A DNA stretch of 64,000 bases, taken from positions 62,001 to 126,000 of the forward strand of contig SVEG01000001.1 in NCBI GenBank assembly GCA_015057505.1, in the 5' to 3' direction. The first letter of the stretch is position 1. The number at the start of each line of letters is the position of its first letter. The notes under the pieces are model-generated. The model worked only from the letters and a program-made list of their open reading frames with translations. It searched no databases and was not told the DNA's origin. Positions 9,628 to 17,917 of this stretch are shown piece after piece. Made by a program: the position numbers and the translations under genes. The stretch is from Lachnospiraceae bacterium (GTDB taxonomy: Bacteria; Bacillota; Clostridia; Lachnospirales; Lachnospiraceae).

Positions 9628-11307
9628 ATGACAACTTACTATGCGGTTATGTCAGCATTGGCACTTATTAATCTGATAGTGTTTTTGTTACTTTTTGATG
9701 AGAAAAAATTTAATTATTATATATTGGGAATTCTTGCGCTTATAACAATCAGTAACGCGGGTAATTTTCTTATGGCCTTGTCCGATTCTTTGAGTGAGGC
9801 TTTTATTGCAAAAAAGATATATTATGTGGGTGGTTGCTTTATACCACCCATCATTTTGATTGTTATATTTAAGATGTGTAATATCAATATTAAAAAGTGG
9901 GTAGGAAATATTCTGGTGCTGTATAGTTTTGTGGTATACGGAATGGTTCTCACCATAGGCTATAGTGATATATATTATGTAAGTGCAAGTCTGACCAAGG
10001 ATGGAGATGCAACGGCATTTATCCCTGAGTATGGTTTTGGACATAGCTTTTTTTATGTATTACTTTATGGCTATCTTCTTATAGGAATTGTGGTTTTATT
10101 ATACAGTCTGAAGAAGCAGAATCAGGTATCACGTAAAAATCTCTGGGCGCTTATCGGGATTGAAGTTGTGACAATAGCAGTGTTTTTGATAGGTAGAGTT
10201 ATAAATCCTGATTTAGAAGTGATGCCCTTGATTTATGTGCTTGACGGTTGGATACTTCTGTACCTTAGTAGGCGTGTTACATTGTACAGTTTGGAGGATA
10301 ACATCAGCAGTTCACTTGATAAGCAGGAGAATTACGGCTATATCATGTTTGATAAAAGCCGCAATTATCTGGGTGCCAATGAGCTTGCCGTAAATATTCT
10401 TCCGGAGCTTGGCTTATGTCGTATTGACAGTCCGATTTCGGGTTATCCTACCTTGGATTTTCTCAAGGTGGAACTTGATGAGTATGAGAATCAGAATGAT
10501 GCTTCGTACGAGCTTGATAAGGACGGGAAGCATTATGAAGGTCGTATTACTCAAATTTGGCATGCTGATAAGGCAGTAGGATATTTGTTTGAAATTGAGA
10601 ATGTTACGGACAGATATAAGTATACCAAGCTTCTTACAGAGTATAATGATAATTTAAGAGATGAGGTAGACAAAAAAACGACTCATATCAGAAATATGCA
10701 ATCCAGGGTTTTACTGGGTATGGCAGATATCGTAGAAAATCGTGACGGTAACACAGGTGGACATATTAAAAGGACGAGTCATGTAGTGGAGATACTTATC
10801 GAGACAATCAAAGAGCATAATATTCTGCAGTTTGATGACAGGTTTTGTCAGGCGGTCATTAAGTCCGCACCCATGCATGACTTGGGTAAGGTTGGTATTG
10901 ATGATAAGATACTTCGTAAACCGGGACGTCTTACCGATGAAGAATTTGCAGTTATGCAAACACATGCTGAAAAGAGCGGTGAGTTGGTAGAAGGTATTTT
11001 AAAGGATGTTGAAGAAGAATATTTTGTAACGATAGCTAAGAATGTTGCCAGACATCACCATGAAAAATGGAGTGGTGCCGGCTATCCAGACCATTTAAAA
11101 GGCGAGGATATTCCAATGGAAGCCAGAATAATGGCGGTAGCAGATGTGTACGATGCACTTGTAAGTAAGCGATGCTACAAAGAGGCCATGAGTTTCGAAA
11201 AAGCTTATGAAATAATGATAGAGTCCATGGGAAGTCATTTTGATCCTCAGCTTAAAGAAGTATTCATAAAAAGCAGACAGAAGCTGGAGGAGTACTATGC
11301 GGGATGA
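9628..11307 (+). CDS. Membrane HD-GYP domain protein, probable cyclic-di-GMP phosphodiesterase
   Basis: A 559-residue signalling protein. The N-terminal 225 residues hold about seven hydrophobic segments, like the 7TM sensor of HisKA_7TM proteins. A PAS-like region (about 226-330) and a short coiled coil (NDNLRDEVDKKTTHIRNM) follow, then a complete HD-GYP domain: HIKRTSH, MHDLGKVGIDD (His417, Asp418), ARHHHEKWSGAGYPDHLKG with the GYP triplet at 485-487, and ADVYDAL. It should hydrolyse cyclic di-GMP or a related dinucleotide in response to a membrane signal. The next gene overlaps its end. Confidence 0.92.
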   Translation: MTTYYAVMSALALINLIVFLLLFDEKKFNYYILGILALITISNAGNFLMALSDSLSEAFIAKKIYYVGGCFIPPIILIVIFKMCNINIKKWVGNILVLYSFVVYGMVLTIGYSDIYYVSASLTKDGDATAFIPEYGFGHSFFYVLLYGYLLIGIVVLLYSLKKQNQVSRKNLWALIGIEVVTIAVFLIGRVINPDLEVMPLIYVLDGWILLYLSRRVTLYSLEDNISSSLDKQENYGYIMFDKSRNYLGANELAVNILPELGLCRIDSPISGYPTLDFLKVELDEYENQNDASYELDKDGKHYEGRITQIWHADKAVGYLFEIENVTDRYKYTKLLTEYNDNLRDEVDKKTTHIRNMQSRVLLGMADIVENRDGNTGGHIKRTSHVVEILIETIKEHNILQFDDRFCQAVIKSAPMHDLGKVGIDDKILRKPGRLTDEEFAVMQTHAEKSGELVEGILKDVEEEYFVTIAKNVARHHHEKWSGAGYPDHLKGEDIPMEARIMAVADVYDALVSKRCYKEAMSFEKAYEIMIESMGSHFDPQLKEVFIKSRQKLEEYYAG

Positions 11308-12238
11308 TATTTTATTAAAATACGAAATCAGAAAATCCAATAAAGAAAAGACGGCATTTATTGATTATATGAAGGAGCGTCTTGCGGCGGCAGGCTATGA
11401 CTCTGAGAAGGATGTTAAGGTCGAAGAAAAAGGCAGAGGACTGTTTAAGAGCCGCAACATTGTAGTAGGTAATCCTAAGGAAGCTAAGGTGTTGTTTGGC
11501 GGGCATTATGATACATGTGCGTGGATGCCTTTCCCTAACTTTATGGCACCGACGAGTACGGTACTTTTTTGGGGATATCAGATTTTGCTTGTTGTTATGA
11601 TGATTGTACCTACAGCATTAATCGGTTTTGTTGCAGGTTTTATCTTTGACAGTGGTGTTGTGGCATATTTTACATTCCTTTTCGCACTGTTTGCTTTATT
11701 AATTCAGCTGATGGTTGGCTTTCGAAATAAGCATACTGCCAACGATAATACTTCGGGTATTATTACGCTTACACATATCTTAGAGAAGATGCCGGAAGAA
11801 ATGCGTAGTAAAGTTTGTGTGATTTACTTTGATAACGAGGAAAAGGGCTTGCTTGGGTCAGCATTCTTTTATAATAAGCACAGGAAGCAGATTAAGGACA
11901 AGATGCTCATCAATTTTGACTGCGTGGGCGACGGCGACCATATTGTCACCATGGCAAACGGCAAATCAAGGGATGATGCAAAATATCCGCTATTTGTGGA
12001 AACACTTGAAAAGGCGGCGGAGGGTTCTCAAGTACACTATCTTTGCCGTAAAATGAAGTTTATGATGTTTCCGTCTGACCAGGCCAATTTTAAGAAGGGC
12101 ATAGGTGTGTGCTCACTTAAAAAATCACCGATTGGTTTGTATGTGGCAAGAATTCATACTTATTTTGATACCAAGTGTAGAAGAGAAAACATTGATTATC
12201 TGACAAAGTCTATGGTATCGTTTGTGGAGAAATTGTAA
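11297..12238 (+). CDS. M28-family zinc metallopeptidase with inserted membrane hairpin
   Basis: A 313-residue protein with all M28 dizinc ligand motifs: GGHYDT (about residue 72), HTANDNTSG (bridging Asp, about 151), FDNEEKGLLGS (catalytic Glu and ligand, about 190), NFDCVGDGD (about 216) and RIHTYFDT near the end. M28 enzymes are aminopeptidases. Unlike typical members, residues about 85-145, between the first and second ligand motifs, form two hydrophobic membrane-spanning stretches, so the catalytic domain is probably tethered to the inner face of the membrane. The start overlaps the HD-GYP gene by 11 bases with CTGGAGGAG upstream. Confidence 0.85.
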   Translation: MRDDILLKYEIRKSNKEKTAFIDYMKERLAAAGYDSEKDVKVEEKGRGLFKSRNIVVGNPKEAKVLFGGHYDTCAWMPFPNFMAPTSTVLFWGYQILLVVMMIVPTALIGFVAGFIFDSGVVAYFTFLFALFALLIQLMVGFRNKHTANDNTSGIITLTHILEKMPEEMRSKVCVIYFDNEEKGLLGSAFFYNKHRKQIKDKMLINFDCVGDGDHIVTMANGKSRDDAKYPLFVETLEKAAEGSQVHYLCRKMKFMMFPSDQANFKKGIGVCSLKKSPIGLYVARIHTYFDTKCRRENIDYLTKSMVSFVEKL

Positions 12239-12291
12239 TACAAAAACTGTGCAGAAAGAGGATGCACGAGAGGATATATGAGGTAGTATTC

Positions 12292-13950
12292 ATGAAAGAA
12301 AATAATAGAAGACTTGCGTTTTTATTTAGTTTTATTTTTTGTTTGGCAGTATTGTTTTTGATAAATACAGATAATGTAAGAGCTGTGGATAATAAGCTTG
12401 CAACTAATGCAATTTATGTTGCACCGGGAGCAATAGGTGCGGGAACATATGAGAATCCGATGGATTTTGAAACGGCACTTCTTAAAGTTGAGAAGGGTCA
12501 GACTATCTACATGTTAGAGGGGACATACAGTTACGTTAAAACCATTACAATAAAAAAAGACAATAGCGGTGAGGCGGATAATTATAAGACTCTTAGTGCT
12601 TATCCGGGTGCGAAGGTTGTAATTGATTTTTCGGCGCAGGCATGTGATAGCGGTAACAGAGGCATTATTCTGGATGCCGATTACTGGCATGTGTACGGAA
12701 TTACAATCAGCGGTGCGGGCGATAACGGAATGCTCCTTGCCGGCAATCACAATATTATTGAGATGTGTGTGTTTGAGAATAATCAGGATACGGGACTTCA
12801 GCTTAGCCGAAATAATTCATCGGATTCGATTGAGGACTGGCCGTCGTACAATTATATTCTTAATTGTACCTCAAGGAATAATCATGATCCCGACGGAGAA
12901 GATGCAGACGGTTTTGCACCGAAGCTTACCTGCGGTGAGGGTAATGTGTTTGATGGCTGTATGGCATATAACAATGTTGATGACGGTTGGGATTGCTATG
13001 CTAAAACAGCTACCGGTCCAATCGGAAAGATTACGATTATTAACTGTATTGCTTTCAGAAACGGGCAGACGGAGGACGGAACTTTTACCGTAGACAGCGA
13101 CGGTAACGGTTTTAAGCTTGGCGGAAGCGGTGTCGGAACGCCGCATACGGTTATAAACTGCCTTGCTTTTGAGAATAAGAATTGTGGTTTTGTGGACAAC
13201 AATAATCCTACTGCGCTGACACTTATAAACTGTACGGCTTTTAATAATAATCTGTCAGGCAAAAAATACAATTTTAATGTGTATAGATGCAAGGATGCCA
13301 ACTGTATAAATCTTATTTCATACAGTAGTGCAGGTGCAAAAGATACTTTCCAAAATACCTTTGCCAATTATGTCCTTTATTATAACAAGAACTGGTTCAA
13401 GGTAGATTCGTATATAGCACTGGATTCTAAGAATTCATCAATGTGTGGTAATCAGGTAAGCAGTGGACTTAAGGCATCTGATTTTATTGCAACAGAGTCG
13501 CCTGCTATAGGTACGGATTTTCATACTTTGTGGCGTAATGAGGATGGTTCACTTAATACGCAGGGATTTGCAATGATTAGTGAGAGCAGTGAATATGCAA
13601 ATTTTGCTACGGACGGAAAGGTGGCAGGCGCAAGATTCGGAAGTGGTAAAGTTGAGTATTTCACACCAGAGAATGTTGGAATAATTAAAGAGGCGGCAAT
13701 AGCCGGTGTTGCACCGGAATTGGAGGCTACTACGCCGGATGAGACGACAACTGCACCGGAGGAGACAGAAAAGCCTGTTGAAACAACGACAAGTCAGGAA
13801 AATGAGAGTACATCTGCTGATAATAAAGATGTGACGGATGACAATAACGGTGGCAATAAAGCGTTGCTTGTAGTTGTAATAGTCAGTGTTGTGGCAGTAG
13901 TGGCGGTAGTTGCAATAAGGATGGCCTTTTTAAAAAAGAGCAGTAAATAG
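12292..13950 (+). CDS. Pectate lyase family 9, secreted and membrane-anchored
   Basis: I start at the ATG at 12292 (MKENNRRLAFLF), which has GAGGTAG upstream; 12262 is an in-frame alternative. The 552-residue protein has a signal peptide (about 1-31), a right-handed beta-helix, and the PL9 catalytic motif DGFAPKLTCGEGN with the presumed base Lys, followed by DDGWDCYAK and DGNGFKLGGSG. A Thr/Glu-rich linker (TTPDETTTAPEETEKP) leads to a membrane segment (LLVVVIVSVVAVVAVVAI) and a basic tail KKSSK. It should cleave polygalacturonate by beta-elimination at the cell surface, feeding the intracellular GH28 and pectinesterase encoded nearby. Confidence 0.9.
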   Translation: MKENNRRLAFLFSFIFCLAVLFLINTDNVRAVDNKLATNAIYVAPGAIGAGTYENPMDFETALLKVEKGQTIYMLEGTYSYVKTITIKKDNSGEADNYKTLSAYPGAKVVIDFSAQACDSGNRGIILDADYWHVYGITISGAGDNGMLLAGNHNIIEMCVFENNQDTGLQLSRNNSSDSIEDWPSYNYILNCTSRNNHDPDGEDADGFAPKLTCGEGNVFDGCMAYNNVDDGWDCYAKTATGPIGKITIINCIAFRNGQTEDGTFTVDSDGNGFKLGGSGVGTPHTVINCLAFENKNCGFVDNNNPTALTLINCTAFNNNLSGKKYNFNVYRCKDANCINLISYSSAGAKDTFQNTFANYVLYYNKNWFKVDSYIALDSKNSSMCGNQVSSGLKASDFIATESPAIGTDFHTLWRNEDGSLNTQGFAMISESSEYANFATDGKVAGARFGSGKVEYFTPENVGIIKEAAIAGVAPELEATTPDETTTAPEETEKPVETTTSQENESTSADNKDVTDDNNGGNKALLVVVIVSVVAVVAVVAIRMAFLKKSSK

Positions 13951-13961
13951 GTATTTATATA

Positions 13962-13990
13962 TTTACAAATGATTATTATAGTGTTATATT
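13962..13990 (+). promoter_or_regulatory. Housekeeping sigma promoter for the small cysteine peptide gene
   Basis: TTTACA at 13962-13967, a 17-base spacer, and TATATT at 13985-13990. It sits 42 bases before the start of the 64-residue peptide gene and just after the pectate lyase stop, so the peptide is transcribed on its own. Confidence 0.7.
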
Positions 13991-14031
13991 CAAAATAGAT
14001 GTTTATATAAAATACATAAGGAGGTGCAACT

Positions 14032-14226
14032 ATGAAGAAGTGGAATACTCCTGATATTGCAGAATTGAATATCAATGAGACTGCAGTTCCGAGCTGGTCA
14101 CATTATGAGAAAGATGGTACATGTAATTTGGATGGACAGACGTGCCCTTATGGTAAGCCTGCCGGAGGTAATAATGGCTATGGCAAATGTAAGGATTGCG
14201 CTAAGCTTTTAAATGGTAATAGTTAG
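14032..14226 (+). CDS. Small four-cysteine peptide, possible RiPP-type precursor
   Basis: A 64-residue product. The first 18 residues (MKKWNTPDIAELNINETA) look like the leader of a group of short Lachnospiraceae peptides that I associate with ribosomally made, modified peptides; this is recall, not a search. The rest carries cysteines at 31, 38, 53 and 56 (spacing C-X6-C-X14-C-X2-C) and is rich in Gly and Asn. It has a strong AAGGAGGTG ribosome binding site, its own promoter and its own terminator. No radical SAM, lanthionine or cyclase gene lies nearby, so it could equally be a small metal-binding protein. Confidence 0.8.
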   Translation: MKKWNTPDIAELNINETAVPSWSHYEKDGTCNLDGQTCPYGKPAGGNNGYGKCKDCAKLLNGNS

Positions 14227-14238
14227 TTTTTTATAAGT

Positions 14239-14274
14239 AAAGGGATTGTTGTGTTGCAACAATCCCTTTTGTTT
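14239..14274 (+). terminator. Intrinsic terminator after the small peptide gene
   Basis: GGGATTGTTG (14242-14251) pairs perfectly with CAACAATCCC (14257-14266) and is followed by TTTTGTTTT. Confidence 0.85.
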
Positions 14275-14300
14275 TGCCATAGATAAATTATGAATATTTT

Positions 14301-15320
14301 TTATAGTTTCTTAAAAACAGTTAAGTTATCAGAAGAATTATTTGCAAAGGAAACATATTCAACAGCCTCTTCATCACTAAGCACATGTGCAAACGAAGCC
14401 CTCTTTGAAGTATCCGCTCCCGGACCATAATTATTATACTCCGCAAAAAATGTAGTAGCATGTGCGTGGGGTTTGTTCCAGTCATGCCAGCCTTCCTTGT
14501 GAATGTGTGAATCTATGAAGGAATTCATTATCACAACCTTTGCGAAGTCGCGCCACGGTCTTCCGAGATACACTGACTCAGGTGGACAATCCGAGGTAAA
14601 GCGACAGTTGTTAAATATGTATCCGTAACGTTTACCCTCCGGAGTTGAGGGGGCAGTGACATATCCGCCGATTTCAGAACCGCGTCTCAGCGAGAATATT
14701 TCGCAACCCTCAAAGTAAGCTGAGGCACTTCCGAAAATAAAATCCACATCACCGCATATATAACAATTCTTATAATAATGTCTACCGTCACGTCTCGGCG
14801 CAAATTCCTTGGGACCGCGAAAACCGTTTATTTCGTAGGCACAAGGCGGAAGCGGTGCCGTAAAAAGCGTATCCTGGTGTCCGAGGAGTCTGCAATTCTC
14901 AAATGTGAGACAGTCTCCGTCAGCATACAGAGCAACAGCCTGACCAACTTTTGTGCCGCAGCCGGCACTATTTTCAATGGTAAGGTTAGCAAGAGTCACA
15001 TTATCCGCGTCGATAAAAACCGAATATGACCTGAACGTGCCGAATTTTACACCGTCTTCGTGAATTGCCTGGGCATAATCGTCATAAGTAAGAATTGTAT
15101 CAGCGGCATTGTCAGATGTACCCTTAAGTGTAAGGTTTTGTACAGTTATGACAAGCTTCTCCTTATATGTTCCGGGCGCAATTTCGATTACGATAGGAGT
15201 GTGTTCGTTCTCTTGACGCAATGTACTTGCGGCTTCAAGTGCGGAAGAAATGTCAGAGTATGTACTTGAAGCTTCTGAAATATTGTTTTTATTAACTTTT
15301 AAAATTCTTTCGTTATTCAT
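14301..15320 (-). CDS. Pectinesterase (carbohydrate esterase family 8), cytoplasmic
   Basis: A 339-residue pectin methylesterase. Family signatures are in order: the strand motif IEIAPGTYKEKL, GQAVALYADGD, LLGHQDTLF, DVDFIFGSASAYFEGCEI with the catalytic Asp residues, and YLGRPWRDFAKVVIMNS with the conserved Arg. It removes methyl esters from homogalacturonan, releasing methanol. There is no signal peptide, which fits an intracellular role on imported methylated oligogalacturonides. The start on the minus strand has CGGAG upstream. It lies 33 bases after the zinc-ribbon gene on the same strand. Confidence 0.94.
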   Translation of the reverse strand: MNNERILKVNKNNISEASSTYSDISSALEAASTLRQENEHTPIVIEIAPGTYKEKLVITVQNLTLKGTSDNAADTILTYDDYAQAIHEDGVKFGTFRSYSVFIDADNVTLANLTIENSAGCGTKVGQAVALYADGDCLTFENCRLLGHQDTLFTAPLPPCAYEINGFRGPKEFAPRRDGRHYYKNCYICGDVDFIFGSASAYFEGCEIFSLRRGSEIGGYVTAPSTPEGKRYGYIFNNCRFTSDCPPESVYLGRPWRDFAKVVIMNSFIDSHIHKEGWHDWNKPHAHATTFFAEYNNYGPGADTSKRASFAHVLSDEEAVEYVSFANNSSDNLTVFKKL

Positions 15321-15353
15321 AAAAATCTCCGTTAAATAATGTTGTGCTGGCAG

Positions 15354-15764
15354 TTAAGGTAACTTCTTGCCACAGTTATTACAGAATTCATAATCAGTCT
15401 CAACCTTGGTTCCGCAGTAAGGGCAGAATTTGCTTGTGGAATTCTGTGTGGAAGCCTGATTGTTGTCAGAAGAATAATTGTACCAATAATTTGAATCGGT
15501 ATTGAAACGTTCATTAAATGGATCGGGTTCTTCGTTGCCTTCAGTAATATCGTATTCTGAGTAACGGTTTTTGCCTGTAGCATTTTTAAAATTGTAGATG
15601 GCTGATGTTATGGCCATTGCAATAAAAAACAAGCCAAATAGTGCGAATGGACCTGCACCGATAGAGAATGCAAAAATCATCCAAAATACGCCGAAAAATA
15701 CAGCAAAGACACTTGAAATACCACCCATCATTGAAGGACCGCGTCCACGTTTTATACTTTTCAT
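15354..15764 (-). CDS. Membrane protein with C-terminal zinc ribbon
   Basis: A 136-residue protein. Two hydrophobic segments (about residues 14-57, VFAVFFGVFWMIFAF and then GPFALFGLFFIAMAI) are followed by a polar Asn/Ser-rich linker and a C-terminal zinc ribbon with two CxxC pairs, FCPYCGTKVETDYEFCNNCGK. Such zinc-ribbon membrane proteins are common in Lachnospiraceae and lack a known role. A second, unrelated zinc-ribbon membrane protein lies at 21545. It may be cotranscribed with the pectinesterase gene downstream. Confidence 0.8.
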   Translation of the reverse strand: MKSIKRGRGPSMMGGISSVFAVFFGVFWMIFAFSIGAGPFALFGLFFIAMAITSAIYNFKNATGKNRYSEYDITEGNEEPDPFNERFNTDSNYWYNYSSDNNQASTQNSTSKFCPYCGTKVETDYEFCNNCGKKLP

Positions 15765-15944
15765 TATTTATACCTCCGTAAAATCAAATTATCGATTTCC
15801 AAATCATTTTACTATATTTTAGTGTGGCAATCAAGTTATATGTTGGAATGCAATAAAACAAAAGTGATAATTTCAATATCAGGTGATGAATTAGTACATT
15901 CTGCCGTGCATAGATTTTATAAATAAACATGCAGGGGTGTTTTT

Positions 15945-16874
15945 ATGCTTGCAGCAATTTACTGTCGTCTCTCGAAAGAGGATGTCGGGCGAGAGCATGG
16001 AACTAACAGTGAGAGCATAGTTAATCAAAGGAAGCTTCTTACGGACTATGCCATAAAAAGTGATTTTGAAATTTATGATTATTATATAGATGAAGACAGA
16101 AGCGGACTTGACAGGGAACGGCCTGAATTTCTAAGGCTTATAGAGGATGCAAAGCTTGGAAATTTTTCGGTGGTGCTCTGCAAGACACAGTCGAGGTTTA
16201 CAAGGGATATGGAGCTGGTTGAAAAATACATCCATGGTCTTTTTCCGTTGTGGGGAATAAGGTTTATAAGTGTGGTGGAGACATATGATACTGCAGTAAA
16301 AGGCAACAAAAAAGCGAGACAGATAAGCGGACTCGTGAATGAGTGGTACTGCGAGGATTTGTCAGAGAATATCAAGGCTGTCTTGCATAAAAAAATGCAG
16401 GATGGTGAGTTTATAGGGTCTTTTGCATGTTACGGATATAAAAAGGCGGTTGATAATAAGCATGAACTTGAAATAGAAGAAGAGACGGCACAGGTCGTAA
16501 GAGATATTTTCGGTATGTATCTTGAAGGGTATGGGATAGCGCAGATTGCAGATTTATTAAGGCTTAGGCAGGTTCTTACTCCGACAGCATGGAAACAAAG
16601 TAAGGGACTTTTATATATTAATCCGTCTGCAAAACAAAGCGGGGAGTGTTATAAATGGAGCACAAGCACCATCAAAAAAATTCTTGCCAATGAAGCTTAC
16701 ACCGGTACCCTTATTCAGGGCAGGGAGCAGAAGATAAGCTACAAGGATAAAAAAATGCGGTCAGTTCCAAAAAAAGACTGGATTTGTGTGCCTAATCATC
16801 ATGAAGCAATTATAAATAAAGAGGTATTTGAGCAGGTTAGGCAGCTTCGAAGCAGCAGATGCAGGAGAAAATGA
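15945..16874 (+). CDS. Short serine recombinase (resolvase/integrase family)
   Basis: A 309-residue protein. The N-terminal resolvase domain has the catalytic serine in AIYCRLSKED (Ser10), then EDRSGLDRERPEF and SRFTRDMELVE with the conserved arginines. The Recombinase DNA-binding domain follows (YGYKKAVDN to NEAYTGTLIQG and the HEAIINKEVFEQV motif). It stops there, without the zinc ribbon and coiled coil of large serine integrases, which usually reach 450-550 residues. The catalytic part appears intact. No other mobile-element gene is next to it. It may be an orphan integrase, an invertase or the remnant of an excised element. Confidence 0.88.
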   Translation: MLAAIYCRLSKEDVGREHGTNSESIVNQRKLLTDYAIKSDFEIYDYYIDEDRSGLDRERPEFLRLIEDAKLGNFSVVLCKTQSRFTRDMELVEKYIHGLFPLWGIRFISVVETYDTAVKGNKKARQISGLVNEWYCEDLSENIKAVLHKKMQDGEFIGSFACYGYKKAVDNKHELEIEEETAQVVRDIFGMYLEGYGIAQIADLLRLRQVLTPTAWKQSKGLLYINPSAKQSGECYKWSTSTIKKILANEAYTGTLIQGREQKISYKDKKMRSVPKKDWICVPNHHEAIINKEVFEQVRQLRSSRCRRK

Positions 16875-16876
16875 AA

Positions 16877-16908
16877 ATATGGGAGACCGCAAAAACGGTA
16901 TCCCATAT
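16877..16908. terminator. Bidirectional hairpin between convergent genes
   Basis: ATATGGGAGACCG (16877-16889) pairs with CGGTATCCCATAT (16896-16908) with one mismatch, between the recombinase and the AraC gene, which end facing each other. The T-run is short on both sides. Confidence 0.6.
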
Positions 16909-16916
16909 ACTGTTTA

Positions 16917-17798
16917 TTAGTCAATAATTGTAATTCCTATATTGTTACGATAGGCACGCGGTGAATAACCCGTTGCTTTTTTAAAGACATTGCTGAAATA
17001 GAGTGGATCCTGATATCCTATCATTGCACTTATTTCAGAAACGGAAAGAAGTGTAGAACGAAGAAGTCTGGCGGCTTCATGTATACGAAGGTCGGTATGA
17101 TATTGTTGGATTGTCATGCCGGTCTTTTTTTTGAAGCTTTCTTCTAAATATTTGTAGCTTAAACGCATATGTGCTTCTATATCTGCTGAACGGAAGGGTT
17201 CATCACGGTGAGTGCGAAGAAAAGACATTATTTCTTCAACGCGCATGTCTGAAACAGTATTAAGGTTACTGAACTGAAGCTGGTAACAATCGGCAAGAAT
17301 TTCAGCAAACATTGTGTTCAGATGGAGCTTCTTGAAAACATCATCTGAATTATAATATGAAACAAGTTCCTGAAGTTTGTATTCAATTGCGCTTCCGTTT
17401 AAGTTGGTAAGCATTTTAGGAAGAGTGATTAAAGCCTGTTCATAATCTTTTAGTTCCATCCTGTGTCTTTCAAGAGAAAATTGAGGAGAAAATTCCTCAC
17501 AGGGTTTATCTGTCTCGTCGGCATCCGGCAGAAAAAAATGAACAAATATGAGAGATGTTCCTGCCTTTATCATTCTTTCGCCCCAGTGGTGCACATTTTT
17601 CTTTGAAAAAAAGAGTGAGCCTTGCCCGATTATATATTCAGTGTTATCCTCAATTATGGGGATTTGCCCCTTGAGAACATACAAAAGGACATGAAAAGGT
17701 CGTGTACGGTCTAAGTGCTTATATGAAACGGTTACTATTCGTTGGTCTGCAATACTGACGCAAGGAATATCGGAAAGTCTATAGGAAATTCTGTTCAT
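16917..17798 (-). CDS. AraC family transcriptional regulator
   Basis: A 293-residue regulator. Residues about 1-150 form a cupin-like sensing domain (HVLLYVLKGQIPIIEDNTEY), and the C-terminal 100 residues hold two helix-turn-helix units, ending with the AraC signature YFSNVFKKATGYSPRAYR. It is transcribed away from a heterodimeric ABC exporter, which begins 119 bases from its start, so it probably controls that exporter in response to a small ligand. The start has GGAG upstream. Confidence 0.92.
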   Translation of the reverse strand: MNRISYRLSDIPCVSIADQRIVTVSYKHLDRTRPFHVLLYVLKGQIPIIEDNTEYIIGQGSLFFSKKNVHHWGERMIKAGTSLIFVHFFLPDADETDKPCEEFSPQFSLERHRMELKDYEQALITLPKMLTNLNGSAIEYKLQELVSYYNSDDVFKKLHLNTMFAEILADCYQLQFSNLNTVSDMRVEEIMSFLRTHRDEPFRSADIEAHMRLSYKYLEESFKKKTGMTIQQYHTDLRIHEAARLLRSTLLSVSEISAMIGYQDPLYFSNVFKKATGYSPRAYRNNIGITIID

Positions 17799-17917
17799 AT
17801 TGATGCTCCAATCTGAAGATATTACATGTTTATTAGAATAAAAGCCATTTATTTATAGTTGCATAGTAATTATAATATATAAAAATTAATCTTACAAGAG
17901 AAAAGGAGAATTCGCCC

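Noticed and set aside
12623-13093. A 156-codon plus-strand frame inside the pectate lyase gene
   Set aside because: It is out of frame with a complete PL9 domain and has an arginine-rich, low-complexity product without a ribosome binding site.
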